DNA of 30,001 nucleotides from Erysipelotrichaceae bacterium (lineage in GTDB: Bacteria; Bacillota_I; Bacilli_A; Erysipelotrichales; Coprobacillaceae): contig JAGZJH010000028.1 of assembly GCA_018365815.1 (NCBI GenBank), forward strand, positions 1 to 30,001, written 5' to 3'. Of the stretch, positions 13,830 through 22,639 are shown one piece after another. Position numbers and translations under genes: made by a program. Position 1 is the first letter of the stretch; each line of letters opens with the position of its first letter. The notes below the pieces were generated by a model. It saw only the letters and a program-made list of their open reading frames with translations. It was not told the DNA's origin and searched no databases.

Positions 13830-14942
13830 ATGCAATTTAAAATATTAAGAACCGAATTATTAAATGCCTTATCTAAAGTAACAAAAGCTGTTTCTAGTAA
13901 AAGTCCGTTACCAGCTTTAAGTGGGATTAAATTTGAAGTGACTAATGAGCATTTAATATTAACTGGAAGTGATTCTGATATTACAATCCAAACGACTATT
14001 TTAACTAAAGAAAACATTTTAGAAGTTATTAATGAAGGATCTGTTGTTTTATCAGCACGTTTCATTTCTGAAATTATTCGTAAAATTGATTCTGAGTTTG
14101 TTGTTTTTGATATGTTAGATGGTTCTTTAACAAAAATTAAAGGCGATAACAGTGAATTTAATTTAAATGGGATTAAAGCTATTGATTATCCAAAGATTGA
14201 TTTATCAAAAACTGGAGAACATTTTTCAATTAATTCTGTAATTTTAAAAAATGTTATTGATCAAACTATTTTTGCAACTTCTGATAAAGAAGCAAGACCG
14301 GTTTTAACGGGAGTTAACTTTAAATCAAATAATTCAACAATTGAATGTATTGCAACTGATAGTTATCGTTTAGCTAAAAAAATAATTGAAATTGATGATA
14401 ATTTAGCGTTTAATATTACAATTCCGGGAAAAAGTTTAAACGAAATTTCTAAGATTATTGAAAGAGATGAAACTATTGATATTTACATTACTGATCGTAA
14501 GATTTTATTCGTGTTTGATAATGTCTTTATTCAAACTCGTTTAATCGATGGTACTTTCCCTGATACTTCACGTTTAATTCCTACTGATTTTAGTTACGAA
14601 TTACGTATCGATTCTCGTGAATTTATGGGAGCGATTGATCGTGCTTCTTTATTATCTAGTGAAAGTGCAAATATTGTTAAGTTAATTATGAGTGAGGATC
14701 ATATTTTATTAACTTCTTCTTCTCAAGAAATCGGTTCTGTCGAAGAACATTTAACTTCTGCTATTTTTACCGGTGTTCCTTTGACTATTTCTTTTAGTGC
14801 AAAATATTTAACTGATGCCATTAGATCTATTGGTTCTAATTATATGTCTATTTTATTTACGGGTGAAATGAAACCTTTTGTTATTAAAAATAAAGAAGAT
14901 GAATCTAATGTTCAATTAGTTTTACCGGTTAGAACTTATTAA
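13830..14942 (+). CDS. dnaN: DNA polymerase III sliding clamp, beta subunit (370 aa)
   Basis: This is the ring-shaped clamp that tethers the replicative polymerase to DNA. The sequence starts MQFKILRTELLNALSKVTKA, and the family's SGIKFEV, GVNFKS, RLIDGTFPD and C-terminal MKPFVIKN...LVLPVRTY segments mark three repeated clamp domains (about 1-120, 125-245, 250-370). Length is as expected. AAGGAG precedes the ATG. It is separated from dnaA by a terminator and the second origin cluster, so it must have its own promoter in the AT-rich leader, which I cannot pin down. It ends at a terminator. Confidence 0.97.
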   Translation: MQFKILRTELLNALSKVTKAVSSKSPLPALSGIKFEVTNEHLILTGSDSDITIQTTILTKENILEVINEGSVVLSARFISEIIRKIDSEFVVFDMLDGSLTKIKGDNSEFNLNGIKAIDYPKIDLSKTGEHFSINSVILKNVIDQTIFATSDKEARPVLTGVNFKSNNSTIECIATDSYRLAKKIIEIDDNLAFNITIPGKSLNEISKIIERDETIDIYITDRKILFVFDNVFIQTRLIDGTFPDTSRLIPTDFSYELRIDSREFMGAIDRASLLSSESANIVKLIMSEDHILLTSSSQEIGSVEEHLTSAIFTGVPLTISFSAKYLTDAIRSIGSNYMSILFTGEMKPFVIKNKEDESNVQLVLPVRTY

Positions 14943-14961
14943 TGCGTATTTTTAAGTTTAG

Positions 14962-14987
14962 AAAGTGCTATTTTGGTACTTTTTTTT
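14962..14987 (+). terminator. Terminator of dnaN
   Basis: AAAGTGC and GTACTTT form a 7-bp stem with one G-U pair, with a 7-nt loop and a long T run. Confidence 0.75.
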
Positions 14988-15061
14988 ATTTATGCGTGTT
15001 TTTTTATATTTTAATGGTTTTAGTATCTATTTAATAAATATCGTTATATTCGCTTATTTTC

Positions 15062-15090
15062 GTGCATTTTTAATAGTTTTATGATATAAT
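15062..15090 (+). promoter_or_regulatory. Promoter of the yaaA-recF-gyrB-gyrA operon
   Basis: GTGCAT, 17 bases, TATAAT; the -10 is extended (TGATATAAT), which compensates for the poor -35. The expected start is about 25 bases before the yaaA ATG. Confidence 0.55.
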
Positions 15091-15123
15091 AAAAAAGTAT
15101 TATTATGAGTGAAGAGGGATAAA

Positions 15124-15330
15124 ATGGAAAAAATTAAAATTAGAGATGAATTTATTACTTTAGGACAATTGTTAAAATTAGCCAATTTAGTGAGTAGTGG
15201 AATTGAAGCTAAGATGGTAATTTTAGATGAATTAGTTTTAGTAAACGGTGAAATTGAAACACGTCGAGGAAAAAAAATAAGATCTGGCGACATCGTTGAG
15301 TTTAATGGACAGCAAATAGTTGTTGAATAA
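15124..15330 (+). CDS. yaaA: S4-domain RNA-binding protein YaaA/RlbA (68 aa)
   Basis: This small S4-like protein is found between dnaN and recF in most Firmicutes. The sequence MEKIKIRDEFITLGQLLKLA...GIEAKMVILDELVLVNGEIETRRGKKI is the S4 RNA-binding fold, and the whole protein is little more than that domain. Its exact role is not settled; ribosome association has been suggested for relatives. The ATG at 15124 follows GAGGG at proper spacing; a GTG five codons upstream is rejected. Its stop overlaps the recF start by one base (TAATG), so translation is probably coupled. Confidence 0.93.
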   Translation: MEKIKIRDEFITLGQLLKLANLVSSGIEAKMVILDELVLVNGEIETRRGKKIRSGDIVEFNGQQIVVE

Positions 15331-16433
15331 TGCGGATTAATAAACTTGAATTAACTAACTTTAGAAACTTCGAAAGTTTTGAGTTGAGTTTTAATCATGA
15401 TATTAATATTTTTTTAGGTAAAAATGCTCAAGGGAAAACGAATTTAATTGAGGCGATTTATTTATTATCTGTTTGTCGATCTTTTAGAACACATATATTA
15501 GAGCAATTAATTTGTTTTGATCAAAAATTTACAAAAGTCAGTGCAAATGTTTTATCGAATAATAAAACTTTAGATTTAGAGGTCGTTATTGCTGGGAAAA
15601 ATAAAAAAGCCAAAATAGATCACAACGATATTCATAAAACCAGTGAGTATGTAGGGTATTTAAACGCAGTTGTTTTTACCCCAGATGATTTAAATTTAAT
15701 AAAGGGCGGTCCAAGTCTTAGACGTAAATTCATAGATTTAGAATTAAGCAAAGTTTCTCCAATTTATGTATTTAATTTATCTAAATATAACCGTTTGTTG
15801 AAGGAAAAAAACAAATATTTAAAAATTTTAAATGCAAAAAAGGTGAAATCTGATATTTATTTAGAGGTTTTAAATGAACAAATGGCATTGCTTCAAGTGG
15901 ATATCATCAAAAAAAGAGTTGATTTTATTTCCAAATTATCTTTTAAAGCTTCTAAGATTTATGATTGTATCGCTCAAAATAAAGAAAAACTTAGTTTAAA
16001 TTATCAAAGTTTTATTAACTATCAAAGCGAAACTTTAGCTAGTGATATTCTTGAGAGTTTAAATTCTAATAGTGAAAAAGATATTAAGTATACTTTAACG
16101 CAAATAGGTATTCATAAAGATGATATTATAGTGTTATTAAACGATAAAAATGCGATTAATTTTGCTTCTCAAGGGCAACAAAGAACGATTGTTTTGGCGA
16201 TGAAAATTGCTTTGTTAGAGTTGATTAAAGAAGAAATTGGGGAGTATCCAATTTTATTGTTAGATGATGTTTTATCAGAGTTAGATGGTTCAAGAAAAGC
16301 AATGCTTTTAAATTTACTTAATCAAAAAATACAAACATTTATTACCACTACTTCAGTGGAGGATATAGATGAAAAAATTATAGATATTGCATGCATTTAT
16401 AAAATCGAAAATGGTCATTTAAAGGAGGATTAG
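15330..16433 (+). CDS. recF: DNA replication and repair protein RecF (367 aa)
   Basis: This is an SMC-like ATPase that binds gapped DNA and, with RecO and RecR, loads RecA. Visible motifs are Walker A GKNAQGKTN (about 30-38), signature SQGQQRTIVLA near residue 280, and Walker B YPILLLDDVLSELD near 305. A helical middle region is rich in Lys and Ser. Length is normal. The start ATG overlaps the yaaA stop by one base. A good AAGGAGGA for gyrB lies within its last codons. Its partner gene recR is also in this window. Confidence 0.96.
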   Translation: MRINKLELTNFRNFESFELSFNHDINIFLGKNAQGKTNLIEAIYLLSVCRSFRTHILEQLICFDQKFTKVSANVLSNNKTLDLEVVIAGKNKKAKIDHNDIHKTSEYVGYLNAVVFTPDDLNLIKGGPSLRRKFIDLELSKVSPIYVFNLSKYNRLLKEKNKYLKILNAKKVKSDIYLEVLNEQMALLQVDIIKKRVDFISKLSFKASKIYDCIAQNKEKLSLNYQSFINYQSETLASDILESLNSNSEKDIKYTLTQIGIHKDDIIVLLNDKNAINFASQGQQRTIVLAMKIALLELIKEEIGEYPILLLDDVLSELDGSRKAMLLNLLNQKIQTFITTTSVEDIDEKIIDIACIYKIENGHLKED

Positions 16434-16436
16434 TTC

Positions 16437-18368
16437 ATGAGTGAAAACAAAGTTGAACATAGTTATGATGAATCGGATATTCAAGTCTTAGAAGGGCTTG
16501 AGGCAGTTCGTAAGCGTCCTGGAATGTATATTGGAAGTACATCCGTGAATGGGTTACATCATTTAGTTTGGGAAATTGTTGATAATGCCATTGATGAGGC
16601 TTTGGCTGGATATTGTAATGAAATCCAAGTGGTATTAGAAGCTGGTGATGTTATTAAAGTTGTTGATAATGGCCGTGGTATGCCAACTGGATTAAATGAA
16701 AAAACAGGTAAATCAACAGTTGAAACCATTTTTACTGTACTTCATGCAGGGGGAAAATTTGGTGGCGGAGGCTATAAAGTTTCCGGTGGACTTCATGGAG
16801 TAGGGGCGAGTGTTGTTAATGCGCTTTCTAGTTGGTTAGAGGTTTATGTTCATAATTCTCGTGATGGAAAATTGTATTATCAAAAATTTGTAAATGGTGG
16901 TGAGCCAGTTGAAGATTTAAAGATGATTGGAGATACGGATAAACAAGGTTCAACGGTTATTTTTAAAGCAGATCCAACTATTTTTACAGAAACTACTGTT
17001 TATGACTATGAAACTTTAAGAGATCGTATTCGTCAATTAGCGTTTTTAAATAAAGGATTAAAAATAATTTTAATTGATAATCGTGGTGAAACTCCTAAAC
17101 ACAATGAGTTTCTTTATGAGGGTGGAATTAAGGAGTACGTTGCGTATATTAATCGTAATAAAACACCTATTCATGAAGAAATTATTTATATGGAAGATGA
17201 ACAAGAAGGCATTCAAGTTGAAGTTGGTATGCAATATAATGATGGGTACCAAGCAAATATTTATTCTTTTTGTAATAATATTAATACGATTGAAGGGGGA
17301 ACACATGAGGAAGGTTTCCGCATGGCTTTAACTCGTATTATTAATAACTATGCTAAAAATAATAATTTTATTAAAAAAGACGATGAGAATTTAACCGGAG
17401 ATGATGTTCGAGAAGGGTTAACTGCAATTATTTCAATTAAACATCCTGATCCTCAATATGAAGGACAAACTAAAACAAAGCTAGGAAATGCTGAAGTTAG
17501 AAAGATTGCGAGTAATATAATTTCAAATTCATTAGAGATATTTTTATTAGAAAATCCAGATACTGCAAAAATTATCGTTGAAAAAGCATTGCTTGCTTCT
17601 CGTGCAAGAATGGCAGCTAAACGCGCTAGAGAGATGACAAGAAGAAAGAATGTTTTAGAAGTATCTTCTTTACCAGGAAAATTGGCGGATTGTACATCTA
17701 AAGATCCTACTATTTCTGAAGTGTTTATTGTCGAAGGGGATTCAGCCGGAGGTTCGGCTAAATTAGGACGTGATCGTAATACGCAAGCGATTTTACCTTT
17801 AAGAGGAAAGATTTTAAACGTTGAAAAGGCTAGATTAGAAAGAATTTTAACGAATGCTGAAATTCGTTCGATGATCACTGCTTTTGGTACTGGTATAGGA
17901 GAAGAATTTGATATTTCAAAATTACGTTATCATAAAATTGTCATTATGACCGATGCCGATGTTGATGGAGGACATATTCGTATTTTAATGTTGACTTTCT
18001 TATATCGTTATTTAAGACCTTTAGTAGAACAAGGATATGTTTATGCTGCTCAACCTCCTTTATATTTATTAAAGCAAGGTAAAGAAGAACATTATTGCTA
18101 TAGTGATGAGGAACTTAAAAATTTACAAGATCAATTAGGACCTAATGCACGTTATACAATTCAACGTTATAAAGGGCTTGGGGAAATGGATGCAGAACAG
18201 TTATGGGAAACGACAATGGATCCAGAAAAGCGTGTGTTATTACAAATTACTGTTGATGATGCAATGGAAGCAGATATGATTTTTGATATGTTAATGGGTG
18301 AAAAAGTAGAGCCTAGACGTGAGTTTATTCAAGAAAATGCGAAATATGCTACAAACTTAGATGTTTAG
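16437..18368 (+). CDS. gyrB: DNA gyrase subunit B (643 aa)
   Basis: This is the ATPase subunit of gyrase, which introduces negative supercoils with GyrA. It has a GHKL ATPase domain with EIVDNAIDEA (ATP-binding Asn/Asp) and GRGMP, then GGLHGVGASVVNALS. A TOPRIM domain follows with VEGDSAGGSAKLGRDRNTQAILPLRGKILNVEKA and TDADVDGGHIR, and a C-terminal MGEKVEPRREFIQENA. Length matches the Firmicutes type without insertion. The ATG follows AAGGAGGA and is three bases past recF. gyrA follows after 13 bases. The RGKILNVEKA segment and the GyrA box of the partner distinguish it from ParE. Confidence 0.97.
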   Translation: MSENKVEHSYDESDIQVLEGLEAVRKRPGMYIGSTSVNGLHHLVWEIVDNAIDEALAGYCNEIQVVLEAGDVIKVVDNGRGMPTGLNEKTGKSTVETIFTVLHAGGKFGGGGYKVSGGLHGVGASVVNALSSWLEVYVHNSRDGKLYYQKFVNGGEPVEDLKMIGDTDKQGSTVIFKADPTIFTETTVYDYETLRDRIRQLAFLNKGLKIILIDNRGETPKHNEFLYEGGIKEYVAYINRNKTPIHEEIIYMEDEQEGIQVEVGMQYNDGYQANIYSFCNNINTIEGGTHEEGFRMALTRIINNYAKNNNFIKKDDENLTGDDVREGLTAIISIKHPDPQYEGQTKTKLGNAEVRKIASNIISNSLEIFLLENPDTAKIIVEKALLASRARMAAKRAREMTRRKNVLEVSSLPGKLADCTSKDPTISEVFIVEGDSAGGSAKLGRDRNTQAILPLRGKILNVEKARLERILTNAEIRSMITAFGTGIGEEFDISKLRYHKIVIMTDADVDGGHIRILMLTFLYRYLRPLVEQGYVYAAQPPLYLLKQGKEEHYCYSDEELKNLQDQLGPNARYTIQRYKGLGEMDAEQLWETTMDPEKRVLLQITVDDAMEADMIFDMLMGEKVEPRREFIQENAKYATNLDV

Positions 18369-18381
18369 AAAGGATTAGATT

Positions 18382-20847
18382 ATGGAAGAAAGAGGAATAA
18401 AAAAAACAGCATTAACTTCTGAAATGAAAAAGTCGTTTCTAGAATATTCAATGTCAGTTATCGTTGCTCGAGCTTTACCTGATGTTAAAGATGGATTAAA
18501 GCCGGTGCAACGTCGTATTGTATACGGAATGAATGAATTAGGGGCTTACTCTGATAAACCTTATAAAAAATCAGCCCGTATTACTGGGGAAGTTATGGGG
18601 AAATACCATCCTCATGGTGACTCTTCAATTTATGATGCTTTAGTTCGTATGGCACAAGATTTTTCGTATCGTTATATGTTAGTTGATGGACATGGAAATT
18701 TTGGTTCTATTGATGGTGATGGAGCAGCAGCTCAACGTTATACTGAAGCAAGAATGTCTAAATTATCTATGGAATTAGTTCGTGATATTAATAAAGATAC
18801 GATTGATTTTATTCCTAACTACGATGGTGAGGAAAAAGAACCGGTTGTTTTACCGGCTAGATTTCCTAATTTATTAGTAAATGGTTCAACAGGGATTGCA
18901 GTCGGAATGGCAACAAATATCCCTCCTCACAATTTAGGGGAAGTGATTGATGCGATTTTAGCGGTAGCTAAGGATCCTGAGATTACAGTAGCAGAGTTAA
19001 TGGAAAATTATTTACCGGGTCCGGATTTTCCTACTGGGGCGTATATTTTAGGTAAATCAGCAATAAAAAAAGCCTATGAAACTGGAAATGGTTTAGTGGT
19101 TATGCGTGCTAAAACAGAAATTGTTGAACAAAGTAATGGTAAGAAAACAATTATTGTTAATGAGATACCCTACCAAGTCAATAAAGCACGTTTAATTCAA
19201 AAAATTGCCGATCATGTTAAAGAAAAACGAATTGAAGGTATTACTGATTTAAGAGATGAATCTAACCGTGAAGGGATTCGTATTGTCATTGAACTTAGAA
19301 AAGATGTTCAACCAGAGGTTATTTTAAATCAGTTATATAAATTAACTGCTTTACAAACAACTTTTGGTGTGAATATGATTGCACTTGTTAATAATGAACC
19401 TAAAACATTAGGGATTAAACAAATGATTAATTATTATTTGGAACATCAAGAAGACGTTATTCGCCGTCGTACAATGTTTGAACTAAAAAAAGCGCAAGAA
19501 AGAGCACATATTTTAGAAGGGTTAAAAACTGCATTAGATCATATTGATGCGATTATTAACTTAATTCGTTCAAGCCGTACAACTGAAATTATTCAAACTC
19601 GTTTAATGGAAGAATTTGGTTTATCTGAAAAACAAGCAAAGGCAATTCGTGAGTTACAATTACAACGTTTAGCTGGTTTGGAAAGAGAAAAGATTGTTAA
19701 TGAATATAATCATTTGTTAGAAGTTATTGCAGATTTAGAAGATATTTTAAACAATATTGAAAGAATTATCGCAATTATTGAAACTGAATTATTAGAAATT
19801 AAAGATAAATATAACGATGCAAGAAGAACTGAAATTATTCAAGGAACATTTGATTTAGAAGATGAAGATTTAATCCCGGTTGAAGATAGTGTCATATCTT
19901 TAACGACAAATGGTTATGTTAAACGTTTACCAGTTGATACTTATAAAGCCCAAAATAGAGGTGGACGTGGTATTAAAGGTATGTCAACAAAAAATGATGA
20001 TATTGTGGCCCAAATGATTAATATGGAAACTCATGATGATTTATTATTCTTTACAAATTATGGTAAAGTATATCGATTAAAAGGATACCAAATTCCAGAA
20101 TTTGGTCGTACTGCTAAAGGGTTACCGGTGATTAATTTATTGAATTTAGATAAAGATGAGTCAGTGAAGTCAATGATTAGTATTCCTCGTAAGTATAAAG
20201 ACGATGATACAATGAAAGACAAATACTTATTCTTTGCTACAAAAAATGGATTAGTTAAACGTGTTTCAATTACTGAGTTTGAAAGTATTCGTCAATCTGG
20301 TAAAATTGCAATAACTTTAAAAGAAGATGATGAGTTAGTTAGTGTTAAAATGACAAATGGAAATGATGAAATTTTAATTGCTTCATCTAATGGAAAATTA
20401 GTTCGTTTTGAAGAAGAAAATGTTAGACCAATGGGACGTAGTGCATCAGGAGTTAAAGGAATTAACGTTGATGGTGGTGTCGTAATTGGAATGACAACAG
20501 ATAAAGAAGGTAAGTTTATCATGGCAGTGACTGAAAAAGGTTATGGTAAAATGTCTCCAATTGAAGAATATCGTAAATCAAACCGTGGTGGTAAAGGTGT
20601 TAAAACTTTAAATACAACAAGCAAAAATGGTAATATTGTATCATTAAGAGCAGTTAATGGTAATGAGGATTTATTGATTATTACTGATGAAGGTATCGTA
20701 ATTAGATTACCAATGGAACAAGTTAAAACTGCCGGACGTAATACTCAAGGGGTACGTTTAATTAAAGTAGCCGAAGGTTCAAAAGTTTCTACGGTTGAGG
20801 TAGTTGAGAAATCAGAGGATAATGAAAATGTTGAAGAAGTAGAGTAA
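18382..20847 (+). CDS. gyrA: DNA gyrase subunit A (821 aa)
   Basis: This is the DNA-cleaving subunit of gyrase. The active-site Tyr120 lies in AAAQRYTEARM. The quinolone-determining region reads HPHGDSSIYDALVRM, with Ser81 and Asp85, the drug-sensitive residues. A coiled-coil arm covers about 365-450. The C-terminal beta-pinwheel starts near 500 and contains the GyrA box QNRGGRG (YKAQNRGGRGIKGM), which marks gyrase rather than topoisomerase IV. The acidic tail (KSEDNENVEEVE) is typical. It forms one operon with gyrB, and its last codons form part of the terminator stem. Confidence 0.97.
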   Translation: MEERGIKKTALTSEMKKSFLEYSMSVIVARALPDVKDGLKPVQRRIVYGMNELGAYSDKPYKKSARITGEVMGKYHPHGDSSIYDALVRMAQDFSYRYMLVDGHGNFGSIDGDGAAAQRYTEARMSKLSMELVRDINKDTIDFIPNYDGEEKEPVVLPARFPNLLVNGSTGIAVGMATNIPPHNLGEVIDAILAVAKDPEITVAELMENYLPGPDFPTGAYILGKSAIKKAYETGNGLVVMRAKTEIVEQSNGKKTIIVNEIPYQVNKARLIQKIADHVKEKRIEGITDLRDESNREGIRIVIELRKDVQPEVILNQLYKLTALQTTFGVNMIALVNNEPKTLGIKQMINYYLEHQEDVIRRRTMFELKKAQERAHILEGLKTALDHIDAIINLIRSSRTTEIIQTRLMEEFGLSEKQAKAIRELQLQRLAGLEREKIVNEYNHLLEVIADLEDILNNIERIIAIIETELLEIKDKYNDARRTEIIQGTFDLEDEDLIPVEDSVISLTTNGYVKRLPVDTYKAQNRGGRGIKGMSTKNDDIVAQMINMETHDDLLFFTNYGKVYRLKGYQIPEFGRTAKGLPVINLLNLDKDESVKSMISIPRKYKDDDTMKDKYLFFATKNGLVKRVSITEFESIRQSGKIAITLKEDDELVSVKMTNGNDEILIASSNGKLVRFEEENVRPMGRSASGVKGINVDGGVVIGMTTDKEGKFIMAVTEKGYGKMSPIEEYRKSNRGGKGVKTLNTTSKNGNIVSLRAVNGNEDLLIITDEGIVIRLPMEQVKTAGRNTQGVRLIKVAEGSKVSTVEVVEKSEDNENVEEVE

Positions 20848-20862
20848 TCTACTTCTTTTTTT
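20835..20862 (+). terminator. Terminator of the gyrB-gyrA operon
   Basis: AGAAGTAGA-GTAA-TCTACTTCT followed by six Ts, with the stem beginning inside the gyrA coding end. Confidence 0.9.
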
Positions 20863-20863
20863 A

Positions 20864-20872
20864 TGCTATAAT
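20864..20872 (+). promoter_or_regulatory. Extended -10 promoter of the parS-bracketed orphan
   Basis: TGCTATAAT, an extended -10, directly follows the gyrA terminator. No -35 is recognisable. The transcript would start near 20879 and carry the first parS site in its leader. Confidence 0.5.
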
Positions 20873-20891
20873 AAAGTTAGATAGAGAATAT

Positions 20892-20907
20892 TGTTTCACG
20901 TGAAACA
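20892..20907. promoter_or_regulatory. parS: parS centromere site 1
   Basis: TGTTTCACGTGAAACA, a perfect 16-bp match to the ParB/Spo0J (parS) site, lies 15 bases upstream of the orphan gene's ATG, just before its ribosome-binding site. Confidence 0.95.
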
Positions 20908-20922
20908 TTGGAGGTGAATCTT

Positions 20923-21726
20923 ATGAAATCTAAAACGAGAAATAATAATATATTGTGTTTGAGTATTTTTATATCTTTAGCAATTTTTTTGAATATAATT
21001 GCTTCAAGCAGAAATACTAAAATTATTCAATTAAAAGGTACATGGGAAGAAGTCAGTGAAAGTAGTGATGAACGTATATTATGTGATAAGTATTGCGTAT
21101 TCGAACAAACTTTCAAAGATTATGATGATAAACGAAGTTCGTTTACTCATTTGGATAATAATCAATTTAAAATTGATAATGTTATTTATGACTATAAGAT
21201 AGAGGGGGATGTACTAAGTTTAACTAATGATAATGAACCTAAGAAGTATTTTAAACAGGTTTTAAAAACAGTTAAAGAGTTTGATGCTGCAGATAATTTT
21301 GAAATTGAAGATAATAATTTAGACCTTTATAAAAAGGTTAATGATGATCTTCTCATTTATTATAATTATCAATATCGAGATAATAGTGGATTAGATACAT
21401 GGTCAAGTAAATTTCATGATATTTTTGAAATTTGTTTAAATGTTCAAGTTGTTAAAGGTGAGATTATACAAATTGATGATTTAATTCCAAGCGAATTATA
21501 TCATGGTGATAATCCGGATAGGAAAATTCATTTTTCATCAAGTGCATCTTCACCAAATCATAATGTGACGACTTATTATAATAAAAAGACTTATCTTGTG
21601 AAAAGGAGTTTATGGACAGAAAACGAAGTAATGAGTTGTATTAAGGAGATACCTTTTAAAATTAAGTATGTTGTAGGAGAAAATGAATATGATGTTGATT
21701 TATTATTGGAGGATTATAAACAATAA
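20923..21726 (+). CDS. Membrane-anchored lipocalin-like protein, unknown function (267 aa)
   Basis: I do not recognise a named family. Residues ~8-28 (ILCLSIFISLAIFLNIIA) form one hydrophobic anchor, so the rest is probably outside the membrane. The segment LKGTWEEVSE...FKIDNVIYDYKIEGDVLSLTNDNEPKKYFKQ resembles small lipocalin-like modules of Gram-positive lipoproteins (W at the start, Y.I.GD.L.LT in the middle). The second half (about 110-267) is a different beta-rich region ending in VDLLLEDYKQ. Two cysteines (ILCDKYC) may form a disulfide. The ATG at 20923 follows TGGAGGTGA; an in-frame ATG five codons earlier overlaps parS and is rejected. A perfect parS site lies on each side of the gene, and a terminator follows at 21809. 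Confidence 0.75.
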   Translation: MKSKTRNNNILCLSIFISLAIFLNIIASSRNTKIIQLKGTWEEVSESSDERILCDKYCVFEQTFKDYDDKRSSFTHLDNNQFKIDNVIYDYKIEGDVLSLTNDNEPKKYFKQVLKTVKEFDAADNFEIEDNNLDLYKKVNDDLLIYYNYQYRDNSGLDTWSSKFHDIFEICLNVQVVKGEIIQIDDLIPSELYHGDNPDRKIHFSSSASSPNHNVTTYYNKKTYLVKRSLWTENEVMSCIKEIPFKIKYVVGENEYDVDLLLEDYKQ

Positions 21727-21728
21727 TA

Positions 21729-21744
21729 TGTTTCACGTGAAACA
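21729..21744. promoter_or_regulatory. parS: parS centromere site 2
   Basis: A second perfect TGTTTCACGTGAAACA starts two bases after the orphan gene's stop codon. Confidence 0.95.
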
Positions 21745-21808
21745 TCATTAAATATTATTTAACTTTTTTAGTAAGCAGTTTATGATGTTTGATATTTGTT
21801 AATGTAAT

Positions 21809-21845
21809 AGAACTAATGGTAAATAAATGCTATTGGTTCTTTTTT
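21809..21845 (+). terminator. Terminator of the parS-bracketed orphan
   Basis: AGAACTAATGG pairs with CTATTGGTTCT (minor mismatches) around a 10-nt loop, then a T run. Confidence 0.75.
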
Positions 21846-22315
21846 GTATAAGACAAGTAATTATATGAAAAAAATTTTTAGATATATTCTATATGAAATA
21901 TAGGTGATAAATACTAAGGAGTGGATAAGAAGCGTTAATATGGTTTAATAATGAAATTAATTAGTTTTGTTATAATGAAGCGGTGGGTTAATTAAATAAA
22001 TGTATTTCTATATCTAATATTAGATATAGAGGCAGAAGTATTATATGTTTCTACAATTAAAAAAGTGTTTAATAAAATAGATAATATAATTATGATAAGG
22101 AGTTATGATAGAATTTTTCAATTACTATTATAGGTGTATGAATTTTAAAATCCATTAATTTAAAAATAATAAGAATAAAATAAATTTTATTTAATATGAT
22201 GGTTAAGAAATTAGTTTTTTTATTTGCTATTTTAATATCTCATTCCTTGATATAGGAATAAATAATCATCTAATAGTAAATTTAGATGGTTAAATAAAAT
22301 AGGAATTATAGATAT
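21846..22315. other. Gene-free AT-rich stretch with palindromes
   Basis: I see no convincing coding frame. Features are an extended -10 (TGTTATAAT, about 21969-21977), a perfect 22-bp palindrome at 22008-22029, and an imperfect hairpin at 22263-22292 (TAATCATCTAA with TTTAGATGGTTA). A 17-codon frame at 22105-22158 has AAGGAG too close to its ATG. It could hold an uncharacterised structured RNA or be decayed former coding sequence. Confidence 0.4.
22008..22029. repeat. Perfect 22-bp palindrome
   Basis: CTATATCTAAT followed directly by its exact reverse complement. With no loop and no T run it is more like a protein-binding site than a terminator. Confidence 0.6.
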
Positions 22316-22370
22316 AAAAAAGTGGAATAACTACTGCGTTATTCCACATAAAACAATTGTTTTTGTCCTT
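22316..22370 (-). ncRNA. Candidate small RNA (~55 nt) with own promoter and terminator
   Basis: A strong minus-strand promoter (22377-22406) is followed after about 25 bases by AAAACAATTGTTTT, a 14-bp palindrome. Next comes a perfect 10-bp stem GTGGAATAAC/GTTATTCCAC with a 6-nt loop (22322-22347) and a T6 run at 22316-22321. No gene lies downstream on this strand and no plausible coding frame fits inside. The predicted product is a short, highly structured RNA. It does not match a small-RNA family that I recognise. It is transcribed divergently from the serS T-box leader. Confidence 0.55.
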
Positions 22371-22376
22371 CAATAT

Positions 22377-22406
22377 ATTATATGTATTTTTACATCAAAT
22401 AGTCAA
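22377..22406 (-). promoter_or_regulatory. Promoter of the candidate small RNA
   Basis: TTGACT, an 18-base spacer, then TATAAT on the minus strand, among the best promoter matches in the window. Confidence 0.65.
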
Positions 22407-22603
22407 TTACTTTTTCAAAAAAAAGATTATATTAGATTGTTAAACTATGACTTCTAAAGCTTATACTTGATAATAGATAAAAGATTAAAATTATAGGAAG
22501 TAAAAGATGAAGTACAGAATTTAATAAATTTTATAATGGTTTAAAGATATGATTTAAAATGAGCAAATATAGAAATAAGCCATTTGAGGTGTTTAAATTG
22601 GGG

Positions 22604-22632
22604 TTGTTTTGTTAAAAATAATAGTGTATAAT
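22604..22632 (+). promoter_or_regulatory. Promoter of the serS T-box leader
   Basis: TTGTTT, a 17-base spacer, then TATAAT; transcription should start near 22639. Confidence 0.7.
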
Positions 22633-22639
22633 ACAAATA

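Noticed and set aside
13784..14065. Minus-strand frame antisense to the start of dnaN
   Set aside because: It is a shadow of dnaN with no ribosome-binding site, overlapping the origin unwinding element.
17453..17878. Minus-strand 141-codon frame inside gyrB
   Set aside because: It is antisense to the conserved TOPRIM region of gyrB; its length follows from gyrB codon constraints.
22105..22158. A 17-codon frame preceded by AAGGAG
   Set aside because: The ribosome-binding site is only two bases from the ATG, the peptide is featureless, and no conservation can be judged.
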